Positions 1 to 9,664 of a stretch of 64,000 bases of DNA are shown one piece after another. The translations under genes and the position numbers were made by a program. This DNA comes from Luzula sylvatica. Taxonomy: Eukaryota; Streptophyta; Magnoliopsida; Poales; Juncaceae. Location: contig OX326959.1 in the NCBI GenBank assembly GCA_946800325.1, positions 37,934,908 to 37,998,907 of the forward strand, written 5' to 3'. Each line of letters opens with the position of its first letter. The first letter of the stretch is position 1. The notes under the pieces were generated by a model that did not search any database, was not told where the DNA came from, and was given only the letters and a program-made list of their open reading frames with translations.

Positions 1-867
1 GGATCTGGTTTCCATCGGTTGAGAGTGTCAAGGATGCTGAGTTGGCGGTTTCGTATTGTAGATATCCTCCACGTGGCGTCCGAGGGACCGCACATTTGAT
101 GGTGCGTCAATCTAAGTATGGGACCGATAACGCACATCTCTCGTGTTGTCAGAAGGATCTTCTTATTATGTGTCAGGTTATTTTGTGTGGTTGTTCTTAG
201 ATATTAATTACAGTGTTAATTTTTTCATTTTAGCAATAATATAAATCGGCAACATGACAGATCGAAACAGAGGGAGGTTTACAGGAAATCGAGGCAATCT
301 CAAACGTGGAAGGAGTAGACGTAGTTCAAACGGGACCAAAAGATCTGAACACCAGTATGGGGTACATGTCGGATCCAGGTCACAAGAACGTGGTGGGGGT
401 ATTGAGAAGAGAGGGAAGTTCTATGATAGACCAATTTTCTTATCATAGATCATTTTTCAAAAATTTATTTTAAGAATTTTAGCTATTTATTAATTAATTA
501 TACAAAATTTATGTTTTGGATAGCATTAAATGATAAATATACACTAGAATCTTACAAAAAAAATCATTATTTAACAAATATTCGAAATATATTTTTTTAA
601 AATAGGTCCATGATAAAAAAAATGGGTCTATCATAGAACTCCCCATTGAGAGAAGCGGAAAAAAGAGTCATTAGCCTAAAAAAGAAAAATGGAGAGGTGT
701 ATTTGGGTGGAATCGTTATGCCACACGATCCACTAGAGCAGCTTAAGCGGAGTGGGTACAACATGATTATAGGGGGTGTAGACGTCGCGATGTTCAGGAC
801 TGCTGTGATTGAGGATGTGAAGCGCTTTAAGATTGCATCGATGGAGATTGCCGAAAACGAAGAATGA
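1..867 (+). pseudogene. HpcH/HpaI aldolase-like gene, 3' part, interrupted by a MITE
   Basis: The window opens inside this gene. Reading frame 3 from base 3 gives an HpcH/HpaI (class II, Mg-dependent 2-oxo acid) aldolase segment containing SYCRYPPRGVRGTAH and ending LLIMCQ at 176. A GT-AG intron (177-260, 84 bp) follows. Exon 2 from 261 starts IETEGG, whose Glu is expected to bind metal, and continues through VDVVQTGPKDLNTSMGY, whose Asp is the second expected metal ligand, to DPGHKNVVGVLR. A MITE then interrupts the exon. The remaining frame resumes at 646 (LREAEKRVISL) and runs to TGA at 865-867, including YNMIIGGVDVAMFR. The element plus target duplication adds 244 bp, not a multiple of three, and the frame meets TAA at 471-473. 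The allele therefore looks null unless the element is spliced out. The family assignment is confident; whether an intact copy exists elsewhere cannot be seen. Confidence 0.82.
413..644. mobile_element. MITE with ~50-bp imperfect terminal inverted repeats, inserted in a coding exon
   Basis: The left end GGGAAGTTCTATGATAGACC and the reverse complement of the right end GGGGAGTTCTATGATAGACC match at 19 of 20 positions, and weaker similarity continues inward for about 30 bp. The interior is AT-rich with no coding capacity. ATTGAGA lies immediately outside both ends (401-407 and 645-651) and continues as AAGAGA or GAAGC, so an original 7-9 bp target duplication of the aldolase exon with slight later change is likely. 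That size would fit a Mutator-like or hAT element; the superfamily is not certain. A diverged relative lies at about 23053-23310. Confidence 0.8.
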
Positions 868-1227
868 TGGCATTGATGATATCAGTTCGAGAAGAATGTA
901 ATAAGTAGATTTGATTCAGTTTCATTGAGAGAATGATAATAAGAAGATTTGGCTTTATTTTTTGTTAAATGAAAAAAAATAAGCACATCCATATAAGAAA
1001 ATTAATCAATGCACGTATTCACCAGGAATGCTGTGATTGAAGAAGAAAAAAAACTTTAAATAAATAACAAACACATATCTCAATTCATGATATTAAGTTG
1101 ACGAAACATGTCCTTTGAGCCAATGTTTTCGCTTTAAACACCATTTAAAACAACAAAACATATCATACTAATTATTGTCTTAAGAAATCACAAACAGTGA
1201 GCATCACTCGCTAATCTAAGCCTAAGC
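868..1227. other. intergenic, between convergent genes
   Basis: This AT-rich stretch holds the 3' flank of the aldolase gene and the 3' flank of the minus-strand F-box gene. No coding, RNA or repeat signal was recognised apart from short A-runs. Confidence 0.5.
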
Positions 1228-2529
1228 TTAGTAAATACTCGGCAAAACCCAAGGAGATGGTAAATAAAGATCCGTACCCACTCGTAAAATTGTGGTCTCA
1301 CACATCTCGACTTCTTCAGAATCAGAATCAATGATCTCGCTCGACTCATGCTCATGATCATCACAATCAGAATCGATGATCTCGTTCGACTCATGCTCAT
1401 GCTCATGCTCATGCTCATCAGAATCAGTGATCTCTCTCCATCCAGGACCACCGGACCGAAGAATTTTACTCCCGTCATCATCTACCAAGAGAAATTCATA
1501 CCACTTATTAGTATAGCCATCTGCGTAATAAACACAATTGTCTTTTATGGACAATCCATTTGGCTTCATACATCCTCCAAATCCACCGGATCCAAGAAAT
1601 AAAGCTTTGTCTCCGACGCTTCTCGTTTCTACCCACCTTCCAACTTCAAAATCCCATCGATATACAAATATTTCTAAGGAGTGACGAAAACAAACATAAA
1701 ACAAGTCATTATCAGACTTGGCCAGCATCCAATTACTCTGGTATCTCCGTTCCTCCCTGAGTTCATTCATCAATGGATTGGTTTTATCATCCCCCACGTG
1801 ATTAATCGTAACAACCATGTTTTCGGACAGATCTAAAGTAACAAGTTTTCCACCCGAAATTAGAGCATAGAACTTATTTTTGAAGAAAATTATATCCTCG
1901 AAATTGTGAAGAGGATGATCATTCACGTGTATCTTCCACTTAGAACTGCTTAATTGGCATAGGGCCACATGATTTTTGCCTCGATGAAACAAAACTAACA
2001 AACAATGATCAGAAGAAGGGGGGCCGGTCAAGAAACCACGCAGTTCACGCTCACCTTCCCAATATATATCGTAGTCGCGAGGGATGGAAGGTAACTCTAT
2101 CTGAGAACTGGTGAAAATACTCTTTAACTGAATTTTTGCAGACCTTGTGCGGGACATGGTGACGAGATAGCCATGAGCATAGGAGAGGGCGTAACGTGAG
2201 TAAACTTGCCAAGGGTGACCGGTTTTGTAGAGGCGATCGCGAGAAATGTCGTACAGAGATTGATTGGCGGAGGGAAAACAGGTTAACAGGAGGAGAGGAG
2301 ACTGGGAGTGAAGATTGTCGGGACTGGGAGCAGCGATTGAGCGCCAAATGCTACAAGTGGCGCGGAAGCTCTCAAAATCGACCATGGAGTCGAGATGACG
2401 GACGATTGAGACGAGGGCGAGATCAGTGAGGGACGACCAGTCTCTCTCTTGATTGTCTTGGTTGGAATTGTTCGTATGCTTCCATGGAGTTGTGCCATTG
2501 AAGGTTAGTCTTTGGCGCTGTGATTCCAT
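1228..2529 (-). CDS. F-box protein with DUF295 (KIB1-like) C-terminal domain
   Basis: Single-exon gene for 433 residues. An F-box-like helix set lies near residues 30-70 (DWSSLTDLALVSIVRHLD, then FRATCSIWRSI). A long beta-rich region of the DUF295/KIB1 type follows, with typical phrases such as NKFYALISGGKLVTLDL and CVYYADGY. Such proteins are presumed substrate receptors of SCF ubiquitin ligases; the substrate cannot be inferred. The odd feature is an acidic insert near residues 370-408 made of HE dipeptide runs between two copies of an EIIDSD module (IIDSDCDDHEHE, then IIDSDSEE). It interrupts the stretch just before the usual C-terminal end, and here the protein ends SPWVLPSIY. The insert is encoded by an ATGCTC-type microsatellite around 1340-1430. 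The start is the only in-frame ATG before the F-box. Confidence 0.85.
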   Translation of the reverse strand: MESQRQRLTFNGTTPWKHTNNSNQDNQERDWSSLTDLALVSIVRHLDSMVDFESFRATCSIWRSIAAPSPDNLHSQSPLLLLTCFPSANQSLYDISRDRLYKTGHPWQVYSRYALSYAHGYLVTMSRTRSAKIQLKSIFTSSQIELPSIPRDYDIYWEGERELRGFLTGPPSSDHCLLVLFHRGKNHVALCQLSSSKWKIHVNDHPLHNFEDIIFFKNKFYALISGGKLVTLDLSENMVVTINHVGDDKTNPLMNELREERRYQSNWMLAKSDNDLFYVCFRHSLEIFVYRWDFEVGRWVETRSVGDKALFLGSGGFGGCMKPNGLSIKDNCVYYADGYTNKWYEFLLVDDDGSKILRSGGPGWREITDSDEHEHEHEHESNEIIDSDCDDHEHESSEIIDSDSEEVEMCETTILRVGTDLYLPSPWVLPSIY

Positions 2530-3183
2530 CTCGAATTTTGAAACTGCTTCTTTTCTTACTTGGTCGCTTGTTCTTCTCCAATATCTTGTTTGTTGTTCTT
2601 CTGGCCGGCGAAGATATGAATGAGAACAGAGAGATCGTGCATTCGTTAGAATAAGAAAGCGGTTTTAATTGGATTTTAGATCTGTTGTGGCCGAATGTAG
2701 TATGATATGTGTAGTCTGTTTATTATGGGTTTGAACTTAGATCTATTATAATTCATTACGTGTGTACACGGTAATATAGATGCCACAAGGAAATAGATCA
2801 TGGGTAACGGCATTACTTACCCAAACCTTTTCGACTAGAAATTTATAAAAGCCCCCCTAAATTGTTCTTAATATAATAAAGAACCCCTGACGGTTTTTTA
2901 TTGTTTAATCCTGGTTCCATCACCATGTTATAATTCTAGTCATAGTAATATTTTGGTATATTTTTCCTAACCTACACTAAACTACTCATATTTCCTTGAG
3001 CATCCAAAACAAGCCCTAAATCGTATCGTTTAAGCCCTAAATCGGATCAAACGAGCACTCTCGACGGACCAACTACAATTCGTCGGCTCCCATTTCCAAC
3101 GGCTCCCTCGCCATTACCGCCGTTGAAGCTCCTGGGATCCGACGGTTATTATCCGTCCTCTTTGTTCTTGATTACTCTTTTGA
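2530..3183. promoter_or_regulatory. shared upstream region of the divergent F-box and PPR genes
   Basis: The F-box gene (-) and the PPR gene (+) are divergently arranged with about 650 bp between start codons, so this stretch must hold both 5'UTRs and promoters. An AT-rich zone lies at 2700-2960 and a C-rich leader precedes the PPR start. No individual element is firm enough to place. An ATG at 3123 begins a different frame and is not the PPR start. Confidence 0.45.
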
Positions 3184-5193
3184 ATGCGAGGATACTTCTC
3201 CCTGGTGCGTCCCATAAATTTGGTACCGTTATTCCTTGCCACAGTAAAGAGGCGTTGCTTGTGCTCAGTCAATGGCGTTCATGCTCGAATCCCGATCCCT
3301 CGCCATGATTGGAGCGTATGTCCAGATGTTGCACGAGCCAATCACGTGATCACTCGGTTGTGTCGAGAAGGAAATATTATTGAGGCACATAAACTGTTTG
3401 ATGATATGCCACTGAGAGATGTTGTCTCTTGGACCAGTCTCATCTCTGGTTATATCAGGTACTTATCATTATATTTGTTCTGTAAAGTTGTTTTATTTGC
3501 AGTTTATAGTTAATTTCATTTGTATTCCTTTGTTCTTTGTGACTTTACAGGATATATAATAAATTAATTATTAATCTGAAAATATTTAAACAGGTGTGGC
3601 ATGCTTCGTGAAGCCCAATTTCTCTTCAACCGGCCCGATTCAAAGAAGGATGTCGTGACCTGCACTGCTCTTCTCTCAGGTTACATTCGTTTGAAAAATA
3701 TCAAGGAAGCCGAGGACCTTTTTGCAAAAATTCCAGATAAGAACATTGTTACGTGGAATACGATGGTGTTGGGTTACATTGAACACGGATTCATAGACAA
3801 GGCATGCCTGTTATTCGGCAAAATGCCTGAGAGAAACACAGTCTCGTATAATACCATGTTGACGGGTTTAATTAAAGCTGATCGGGTCGAACAAGCTTGT
3901 GATTTGTTTAATCAAATGCCTTCAAAGGATATAATCTCTCGGACGACAATTATTACTGGCTTGGCACAAAATGGGCAGGTTGACCGAGCCCGTGATGTAT
4001 TCGATGAAATGCCTGACAGAAATGTGATTTCTTGGAATGCTATGATATCATGTTATGCCCAAAATGGGCGTGTTAGCGAAGCATTCGAAATTTTCAATAA
4101 AATGCCTTTCAAGGATATCTCGTCTTGGAATGGTATAATCGCGTGTTTGGTACGAAATAAGATGTTGGATCGTGCCAAGGAGTTGTTCGATGAAATGCCC
4201 GAGAGAAATGTGGTGAGTTGGACTTGCATGATTTCTGGTTACAAGCAAATGGGCATGAATGAAATGGCGTTACGACTTTTCTGCAATATGCTCAATGGTG
4301 TTGTTAGACCCAATCAAGGGACATTCGTGTGTGTTTTAGATGCAATTAGTAATTTACCAGCCCTTTTCGAAGGTTTACAAGTGCATCAATTGGTAATCAA
4401 AACTCGGTTCGAATCTGACTCGTTTGTTAGGTCTGCATTAATGAACGTTTATTCAAAATGTGGCGAAATCGGAATTGCACGAAAGGTGTTCGATTTATCG
4501 CCTCAAAGAGATTTGGTCTCATGGAACGGGATAATTTCTGCTTACGCGCATAATGGAAATGGTAGAGAAGCCATAAATTTATACGAAGAAATGCAAAAAC
4601 AAGGATTTAAACCTAATGACGTAACCTATGTTGGATTATTATCTGCTTGTAGCCATTCTGGTTTGGTCGATGAAGGCCTTGAAATATTTACTAAAATGGT
4701 TAGAGATAAATTCATTGTAGTGAGAGAAGAACATTACGCATGCTTAATCGACCTATGTGGTAGATCCGGGCGATTAGAGGAGGTCAAAAAATTAATAAAC
4801 GGGCTTAAAAATGGATCCTTATCGAGTTTCAATATCGGTGCATTTCTTAACGGGTTTAATTTACATAGTAAAAGAGAGAAGGAAAACTTTGTTGAAAATA
4901 AATTGTTGGAGATGGAACCGGATAATGCGGGGACGTATACATTATTATCGAATATTTATGCTTCTGCTGGAAAATTTAAAGAGGCTGCGAAAATTAGGGC
5001 AAGAATGAAAGATAGAGGGTTGAGAAAGCAACCAGGGTGTAGTTGGATTGAGGTGGGGAATCGGGTTCATGTGTTTGTGGTTAGGGATAAGTCGCATAGT
5101 GAGACCGAGTCGATATATGGTTTGGTACATGATATTCATGGTGTGATGAGGATGAGTGGACATGATCATGGCGATCTGGCCGAGTCTTTCTAG
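3184..5193 (+). CDS. pentatricopeptide repeat protein, PLS class, E/E+ subgroup
   Basis: CDS join(3184..3458, 3594..5193), 624 residues. The intron (3459-3593) is supported by GT and AG ends and by restoration of the frame across ISGYIR to CGMLREA. The N-terminus is rich in Arg, Val and Leu (MRGYFSLVRPINLVPLFLAT), as in a mitochondrial or plastid transit peptide. About ten ~31-35-residue repeats follow, many starting with NVVSWNAMI-like phrases and ending KMPERN or EMPDRN. The C-terminus has the E motif (CSWIEVGNRVHVFVVRDKSHSETESIY) but stops before any DYW deaminase domain. Proteins of this subgroup bind organellar RNA and often specify C-to-U editing sites with a DYW partner in trans. The target site is unknown. 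Overall plan resembles Arabidopsis At1g53600-type proteins, as an inference. Confidence 0.9.
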
Positions 5194-5801
5194 ATTATAT
5201 ATTGTGTTGTTAACGAGTTGAGTTATTTGACTGAATTGATTTGTTGGTCATTTCTAACAATCTATGATCATAGTTGATTTTAATAAATGAGGAATAAAAA
5301 GAGAAAACTCATTAACCTGCCTATTTTTATTTAGCCTCAAAGATAGGAAAATATTGTTTTTGGAAATAGATTCCAACATTTTATGAAATCACTCGAGAAG
5401 ACATTTCAATACCGAACAGAAATAGTAAATGTGAGTGATATTTTGATTTTTCTTTAACGAAGTATGTCCATTCGGTTAAGTAATCACTTAAAACCGCATG
5501 TTCCTAACAAACCTATTTTGATTTACTTCCAAAAATAGGCTGATTAGTTTGCATTTTGTGTGACTATTTTACTTGTTATTAATGAGTTGTTCAGTTGTAC
5601 GTAAGAGACAACAAATAAGCCTCTTTTGCATCCGATTTAATAGCTTGCACTTTTTTGTGGTAAGAAATCCATCTCCTTCTAGCTATCAGGTTCACGTTTC
5701 TCCCCTTTTTCTTTTCTTTGGGGATATTTTGGACAATTTTTTTTATTTTCGATTTATTTATTTTCCCCGTTTTGAACAACTACGAATCTATTATTTTCAA
5801 G
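5194..5801. other. intergenic, PPR 3' flank and DUF247 5' flank
   Basis: AT-rich sequence with a CT-rich stretch near 5690-5720 just upstream of the DUF247 start, as in plant 5'UTRs. No other signal was seen. An in-frame ATG at 5718 would add 28 hydrophobic residues to the DUF247 protein; the ATG at 5802 was preferred. Confidence 0.45.
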
Positions 5802-7229
5802 ATGGTCGGAAACCAGGTCCCGGAATCGAATGCAATCGATATAGATGATTCGGATTGTTTGTCGCAAAACAATACAAACGAAAACAAGACAAAATTATTC
5901 CCCTTTATTCAAAAAATTCATCAATCTATTCGTGATACTGATAAGAATGCCTATGAGCCACACATTATCTCCATCGGGCCGTATCATCAGGGATCTCCAA
6001 AGGTGACAGCGACAAAGAAGATGAAATGTGATTTCCTTAGTTACATTCTTGAATTGAATAAAAAAAAGGAGCTAGCAAATTACATAGAAGCAATCAGCAG
6101 TATAGAGAAAGAGGTACGAAGTTGTTACACAGATGACATTCAAATGGATAAGACAACATTTGTGAAAATGCTGTTGCTCGATGGATGTTTTTTGCTCAAT
6201 ATACTGCGTGGATTGGACGGGATTACCCCACAAGTTTCAAATCTTAAAATGAGCTTGGATGAAAATACCCATGAATGTATTATTGATTTTGAATCTAGGC
6301 AAGTCGATGAAGATACTTCTGAAGATCATTTAAGTTCTTTTCCTAAGATGCTCTCGCGTGATATCTTGCTTTTAGAGAATCAAATTCCTTTCTTTGTTAT
6401 AAGGAAGATATATGAACTTGTTTCGGGAGGAAGCTCTAAAATTTCGTTATTTGTGGAAAGTGTTGCAAGGGAAATACAAGAGTTGCTTGTTTGCTATCCA
6501 AAAGCAAATCGAGAATTTGATCAACCGATACAATTTCATCATTTACTTCGCTTGTGCCACATGTATTTCAAACCTAGTCAAGAAGAAAGAGAGAGTAGTT
6601 GTGAAAATCATGTGACAAACTCGTCGTCATTTCATCATTTTCTTCAGTTGGGTAGCAAAGTTTTCAAGAAAACTAACCAAAACTCGTCTCAAAACGTAAT
6701 GGATAGACAACCTCGATTTCACTGGAGAAGAGCATCGCAATACAAAGAAGCGAGAATAGATTTAAAGAAAAGAGAACATTGCGATAGTGACTCGCATTCT
6801 CTACTTGACATTAAATTTTGTAATGGCGCTTTGAAAGTTCCTCGTCTCAATATAGAACCAGAAACTTGTGATCTATTTAGGAGCTTAGTTGGTTTTGAGC
6901 AGACATGTCCTCAATTCGGAAATTACATTACCGCATATATTGTATTTTTTTCTCAGTTCATTGCTACACCTGATGATGTGGCATTGCTAGTTGACAAAGG
7001 GATTATCATACACCATTTACAGAGCGATAAAGAGGTATCTGATATTTTCAGGTCTCTTGGTGATGGCATCTTCTTTGATTTTAACGGTGATTATTATTTG
7101 AAATATATTTGTTACACGATGGAAGAACACTATCAGATTTGGAGACCTAGATGGAGAGAATGGCTTGGTTCAATCACTTCGAAGCTCTATATTTTGACTG
7201 GAAAAAATAATTACGAATTGCCCCTATAA
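5802..7229 (+). CDS. DUF247 protein lacking the usual C-terminal membrane anchor
   Basis: 475 residues from ATG 5802 in one coding exon. DUF247 signatures occur in the usual order: HIISIGPYHQG near residue 50, MLLLDGCFLL, RDILLLENQIPFFVIRKIYE, the HHLLRLCHMYF motif, ASQYKEARIDLKKRE, SLLDIKFCNGALKVPRL and VDKGIIIHHL. The family usually ends with a hydrophobic membrane-spanning segment. Here the protein ends SKLYILTGKNNYELPL with no such segment, so it is either soluble or truncated. The in-frame ATG at 5718 would instead place a hydrophobic stretch (IFWTIFFIFDLFIF) at the N-terminus, which could act as an anchor. DUF247 genes are male self-incompatibility determinants in grasses; the role in eudicots is largely unknown. 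It is distant from the pair at 20-26 kb. Confidence 0.85.
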   Translation: MVGNQVPESNAIDIDDSDCLSQNNTNENKTKLFPFIQKIHQSIRDTDKNAYEPHIISIGPYHQGSPKVTATKKMKCDFLSYILELNKKKELANYIEAISSIEKEVRSCYTDDIQMDKTTFVKMLLLDGCFLLNILRGLDGITPQVSNLKMSLDENTHECIIDFESRQVDEDTSEDHLSSFPKMLSRDILLLENQIPFFVIRKIYELVSGGSSKISLFVESVAREIQELLVCYPKANREFDQPIQFHHLLRLCHMYFKPSQEERESSCENHVTNSSSFHHFLQLGSKVFKKTNQNSSQNVMDRQPRFHWRRASQYKEARIDLKKREHCDSDSHSLLDIKFCNGALKVPRLNIEPETCDLFRSLVGFEQTCPQFGNYITAYIVFFSQFIATPDDVALLVDKGIIIHHLQSDKEVSDIFRSLGDGIFFDFNGDYYLKYICYTMEEHYQIWRPRWREWLGSITSKLYILTGKNNYELPL

Positions 7230-7433
7230 CACTGTCTCAAAGGCTAACAATAGACTATTGATGCCAAATTACGCCTCGTTCCAGCAAAATGCAGCGCAAT
7301 TGTTGCAAAAAATTTCCCATTTTTTCTTTTCTTTCTGTAAACAGAGTATGCCATATGCGGCTCAAATACTCTTCTTCTATTACATGATATTCACCTCATC
7401 TTAGAAACATTTTATTACAATCCAATGCATAAA

Positions 7434-7974
7434 CTATTTAAGAGTAACTTGATGAAGCTCTTGCGGATGGAGCTCGCTCTTTGTGGCTTCTTCCGATGAG
7501 TGAGGAGGTAGGCGAGGAGGACGAAGGACAAATGGTTGTGGCCTCAGAGCAATTGATAGCTTCTCTTCTTCTACTACACAGATAATCAGTACATATGAGA
7601 AATGGCGAAATTTTATTGTAGACCCACTCTTTCAAACTCTTATGATAATTTAAATCTAGACGATTCAAATTAATATAGTATTTTGGATATCTATCAATTA
7701 GTTAGGTATTCTGGGCATTCCATTAATTATTAATTAAGAAAGATAACGAGAAACAATTAACTTATAATTATCTAATATGTTTTTAACAAGAATCAGGCAT
7801 ACCCATCAGTGCCTGAATATTATGTACGGTTATGATGGTCGATTTCGTGTCACTTGTTTGATAAATTGATGCGATCTCTTCAGCTCTGACTCGATTAGTA
7901 ATTTGGCCTACAAAGATAAAGTGGATCGTCAAGACGACAAGTATCTTGGAAGAACACATTGTTGCTTTCTTCAT
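7434..7974 (-). CDS. putative small secreted protein, ~103 aa, family not recognised
   Basis: Proposed CDS complement(join(7434..7573, 7803..7974)). Exon 1 begins MKKATMCSSKILVVL and has a clear signal peptide: basic start, hydrophobic core ILVVLTIHFIFVG, and a likely cut after NRVRA near residue 31. The exon ends at a GTATGC donor (GT at 7801-7802). Exon 2 starts after a pyrimidine-poor AG and stays open to TAG at 7434-7436, ending HPQELHQVTLK. The acceptor is a NAGNAG pair (TAGTAG), so both choices remain in frame and differ by one residue. The mature region is about 72 residues, acidic then Pro/Arg-rich (RPQPFVLRPPRLPP), and has no Cys. A TATA-like box lies ~55 bp upstream of the ATG. The gene is convergent with the DUF247 gene, 204 bp from its stop. 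The splice model is inferred and no function is known. Confidence 0.5.
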
Positions 7975-8028
7975 TATTTCTATCAATTTTGCTTCTCAAC
8001 GTTGGTGTTGATTATGATGTAGAGAAGG

Positions 8029-8038
8029 GATATATTTT
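8029..8038 (-). promoter_or_regulatory. TATA-like box upstream of the small secreted-protein gene
   Basis: On the minus strand the sequence reads AAAATATATC, about 55 bp upstream of ATG 7974. This spacing allows a transcription start near 8000 and a short A-rich leader. It is a position-based inference. Confidence 0.4.
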
Positions 8039-8085
8039 CTTGATTAAAAAAGAAAAGGGGTATATGTATATGAAAATATTATCTT

Positions 8086-8199
8086 ATAGGCTGTCCCTAA
8101 GAGATGTCAATATCTTGTAGCACAACACTTGGTTTCATTCATGAATATAGAAGACAAATTACTAATCGAGTCATAGGCTGTCCCTAAGAGATGTTAATA
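8086..8199. repeat. short direct repeat plus inverted copy of the neighbouring gene sequence
   Basis: ATAGGCTGTCCCTAAGAGAT occurs at 8086 and again at 8173, 87 bp apart, and the match continues for a few bases. Immediately before the second copy, 8156-8173 is an exact 18-bp inverted copy of 7887-7904, which lies inside exon 1 of the secreted-protein gene (AAATTACTAATCGAGTCA). An exact 18-bp inverted match within 300 bp suggests a local rearrangement rather than chance. Confidence 0.6.
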
Positions 8200-8609
8200 T
8201 GAGATCCTTTTTTTTCTTTTGTTAAATTTTTGAATGGATCTTATGTATATTTGGTAACTAGACTAATGTTATATTTTGTAAAATATTTATATTAATTAGA
8301 ACAAGTATGTATTATTTTAATTTTAATTTATGAGTATTTTGTTTAGTAAGTTAATATAGTATATTTTAGTGTTATACTAATAATTTATACTTAACTAATC
8401 GATACTTATCATTTTTAATACTCATAAAATAATAAGAACATTTTGATCATTTGCAAATGATTTTCTTTTTATATTGAACATTATCCTAACTCTTATCCCT
8501 ACCAACTTACCAAACACAATTTTAAATTGAGAAATAAAAAGGATAATTCCTTATTCCTCTAAAAAGTTACTTTCACGCCAACTATTGTACAACGCTACTT
8601 CAAAAAATG
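8200..8609. other. AT-rich intergenic
   Basis: Low-complexity AT-rich DNA. A CTACCAACTTACCAAACAC motif near 8499 resembles the GGCTCCGTTTGGCAAC motif (reverse strand) near 9125-9140, so transposon ends may be involved, but no boundaries could be fixed. Confidence 0.3.
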
Positions 8610-9130
8610 CAGAAGCATTCTGAGGATACGCGTATCCGATACGGATACGGATGCGATACGGCTCGAATATGTACCGGATATGCCACGTGGCGTATCCGAA
8701 TATTTTAATATTTATTTTTTTAGATACGACGGAGATACGGCAGGATACTACTTGGATACTTTCAGGATACGACTGAAATACTCCATTTATGATACTTCGG
8801 CCCATTATATATTTTGGTATAACATAATATTTTTAAATAAAATATATATGATATTTCTAGAATACTTCTAGATTAGTTCTATGATAATTCTAGAATAATT
8901 TTATGATACTTTTATGATATTTGTAATGTTTGGTTGATTTTATTTATTGTCATGATATTTAATTTAAAAATATTATTAATTAATTTATTAATTATATATA
9001 ATATAAATATATTAAAATAATAATTATATAGTTGTATCCGTATCCGTAATTTTTTGAAAGTTGACATATCTCTGTATCCGTATCGTATCGTATCGGATAC
9101 GATATCCGTATCCGTGCAACATAAGTTGCC
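8610..9130. mobile_element. putative non-autonomous DNA transposon with GGATACG subterminal repeats
   Basis: Two clusters of GTATCCG/CGGATAC words, at 8620-8770 and 9030-9118, face each other across an AT-rich centre. The words occur in both orientations, for example GATACGGATACGGATGCG on the left and GTATCCGTATCGTATCG on the right, so the ends fold on each other. There is no coding capacity. Clusters of short inverted words near both ends are typical of hAT- or CACTA-type non-autonomous elements. No target-site duplication could be identified, and the ends are approximate. Confidence 0.5.
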
Positions 9131-9664
9131 AAACGGAGCCTAAGACGATTGTTGTATTGACATATACATTTGATGATGTGATAAACTTTATAAATTAAAT
9201 TTGAAACTTTTATCGAAAAATTTGAGTGTCCAACTTGATTTTTGTTTATCACATTAAAATTTTAATTTACCACCACTTCGATTTATTTAGAAATCTATTT
9301 AATTATTTATTTTACAAAATATTAAAATTAAGATAAAAAAAAGTAATAAAGCAAGAATATAATATTTTTTTTGGTAAAACTGAATAATGCAAATAAAACT
9401 TAATATGTTCTAATAAATCTAAAAAAGAAATTAGATATTGTCAAAAAAAAATTACAATAAAGAAACAATAATTGTTAAAAATATAAATATAAGTATGAAA
9501 ATTAAAAAAATCATAAAGAAACGAAAATATACAAATAAATCTACTTATTTTTTAGAATGATTGAAGATCAAATTTATGTATGAATAAATATACACAACAT
9601 TCTCTCACAACATGATAAAAATATGATGTTTGACTCGTTTTGCATTTTTTCAATGTGCTATAAC
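9131..9664. other. AT-rich intergenic
   Basis: Very AT-rich with many A-runs. No gene, RNA or clear repeat was recognised. Confidence 0.5.

Noticed and set aside
254..448. Open frame of 64 codons at the left edge
   Set aside because: It is an out-of-frame shadow of aldolase exon 2, which is clearly conserved in frame 3.
1348..1602. Plus-strand frame with LMLMLMLM over the F-box gene
   Set aside because: It is the reverse reading of the GAGCAT microsatellite in the F-box coding sequence.
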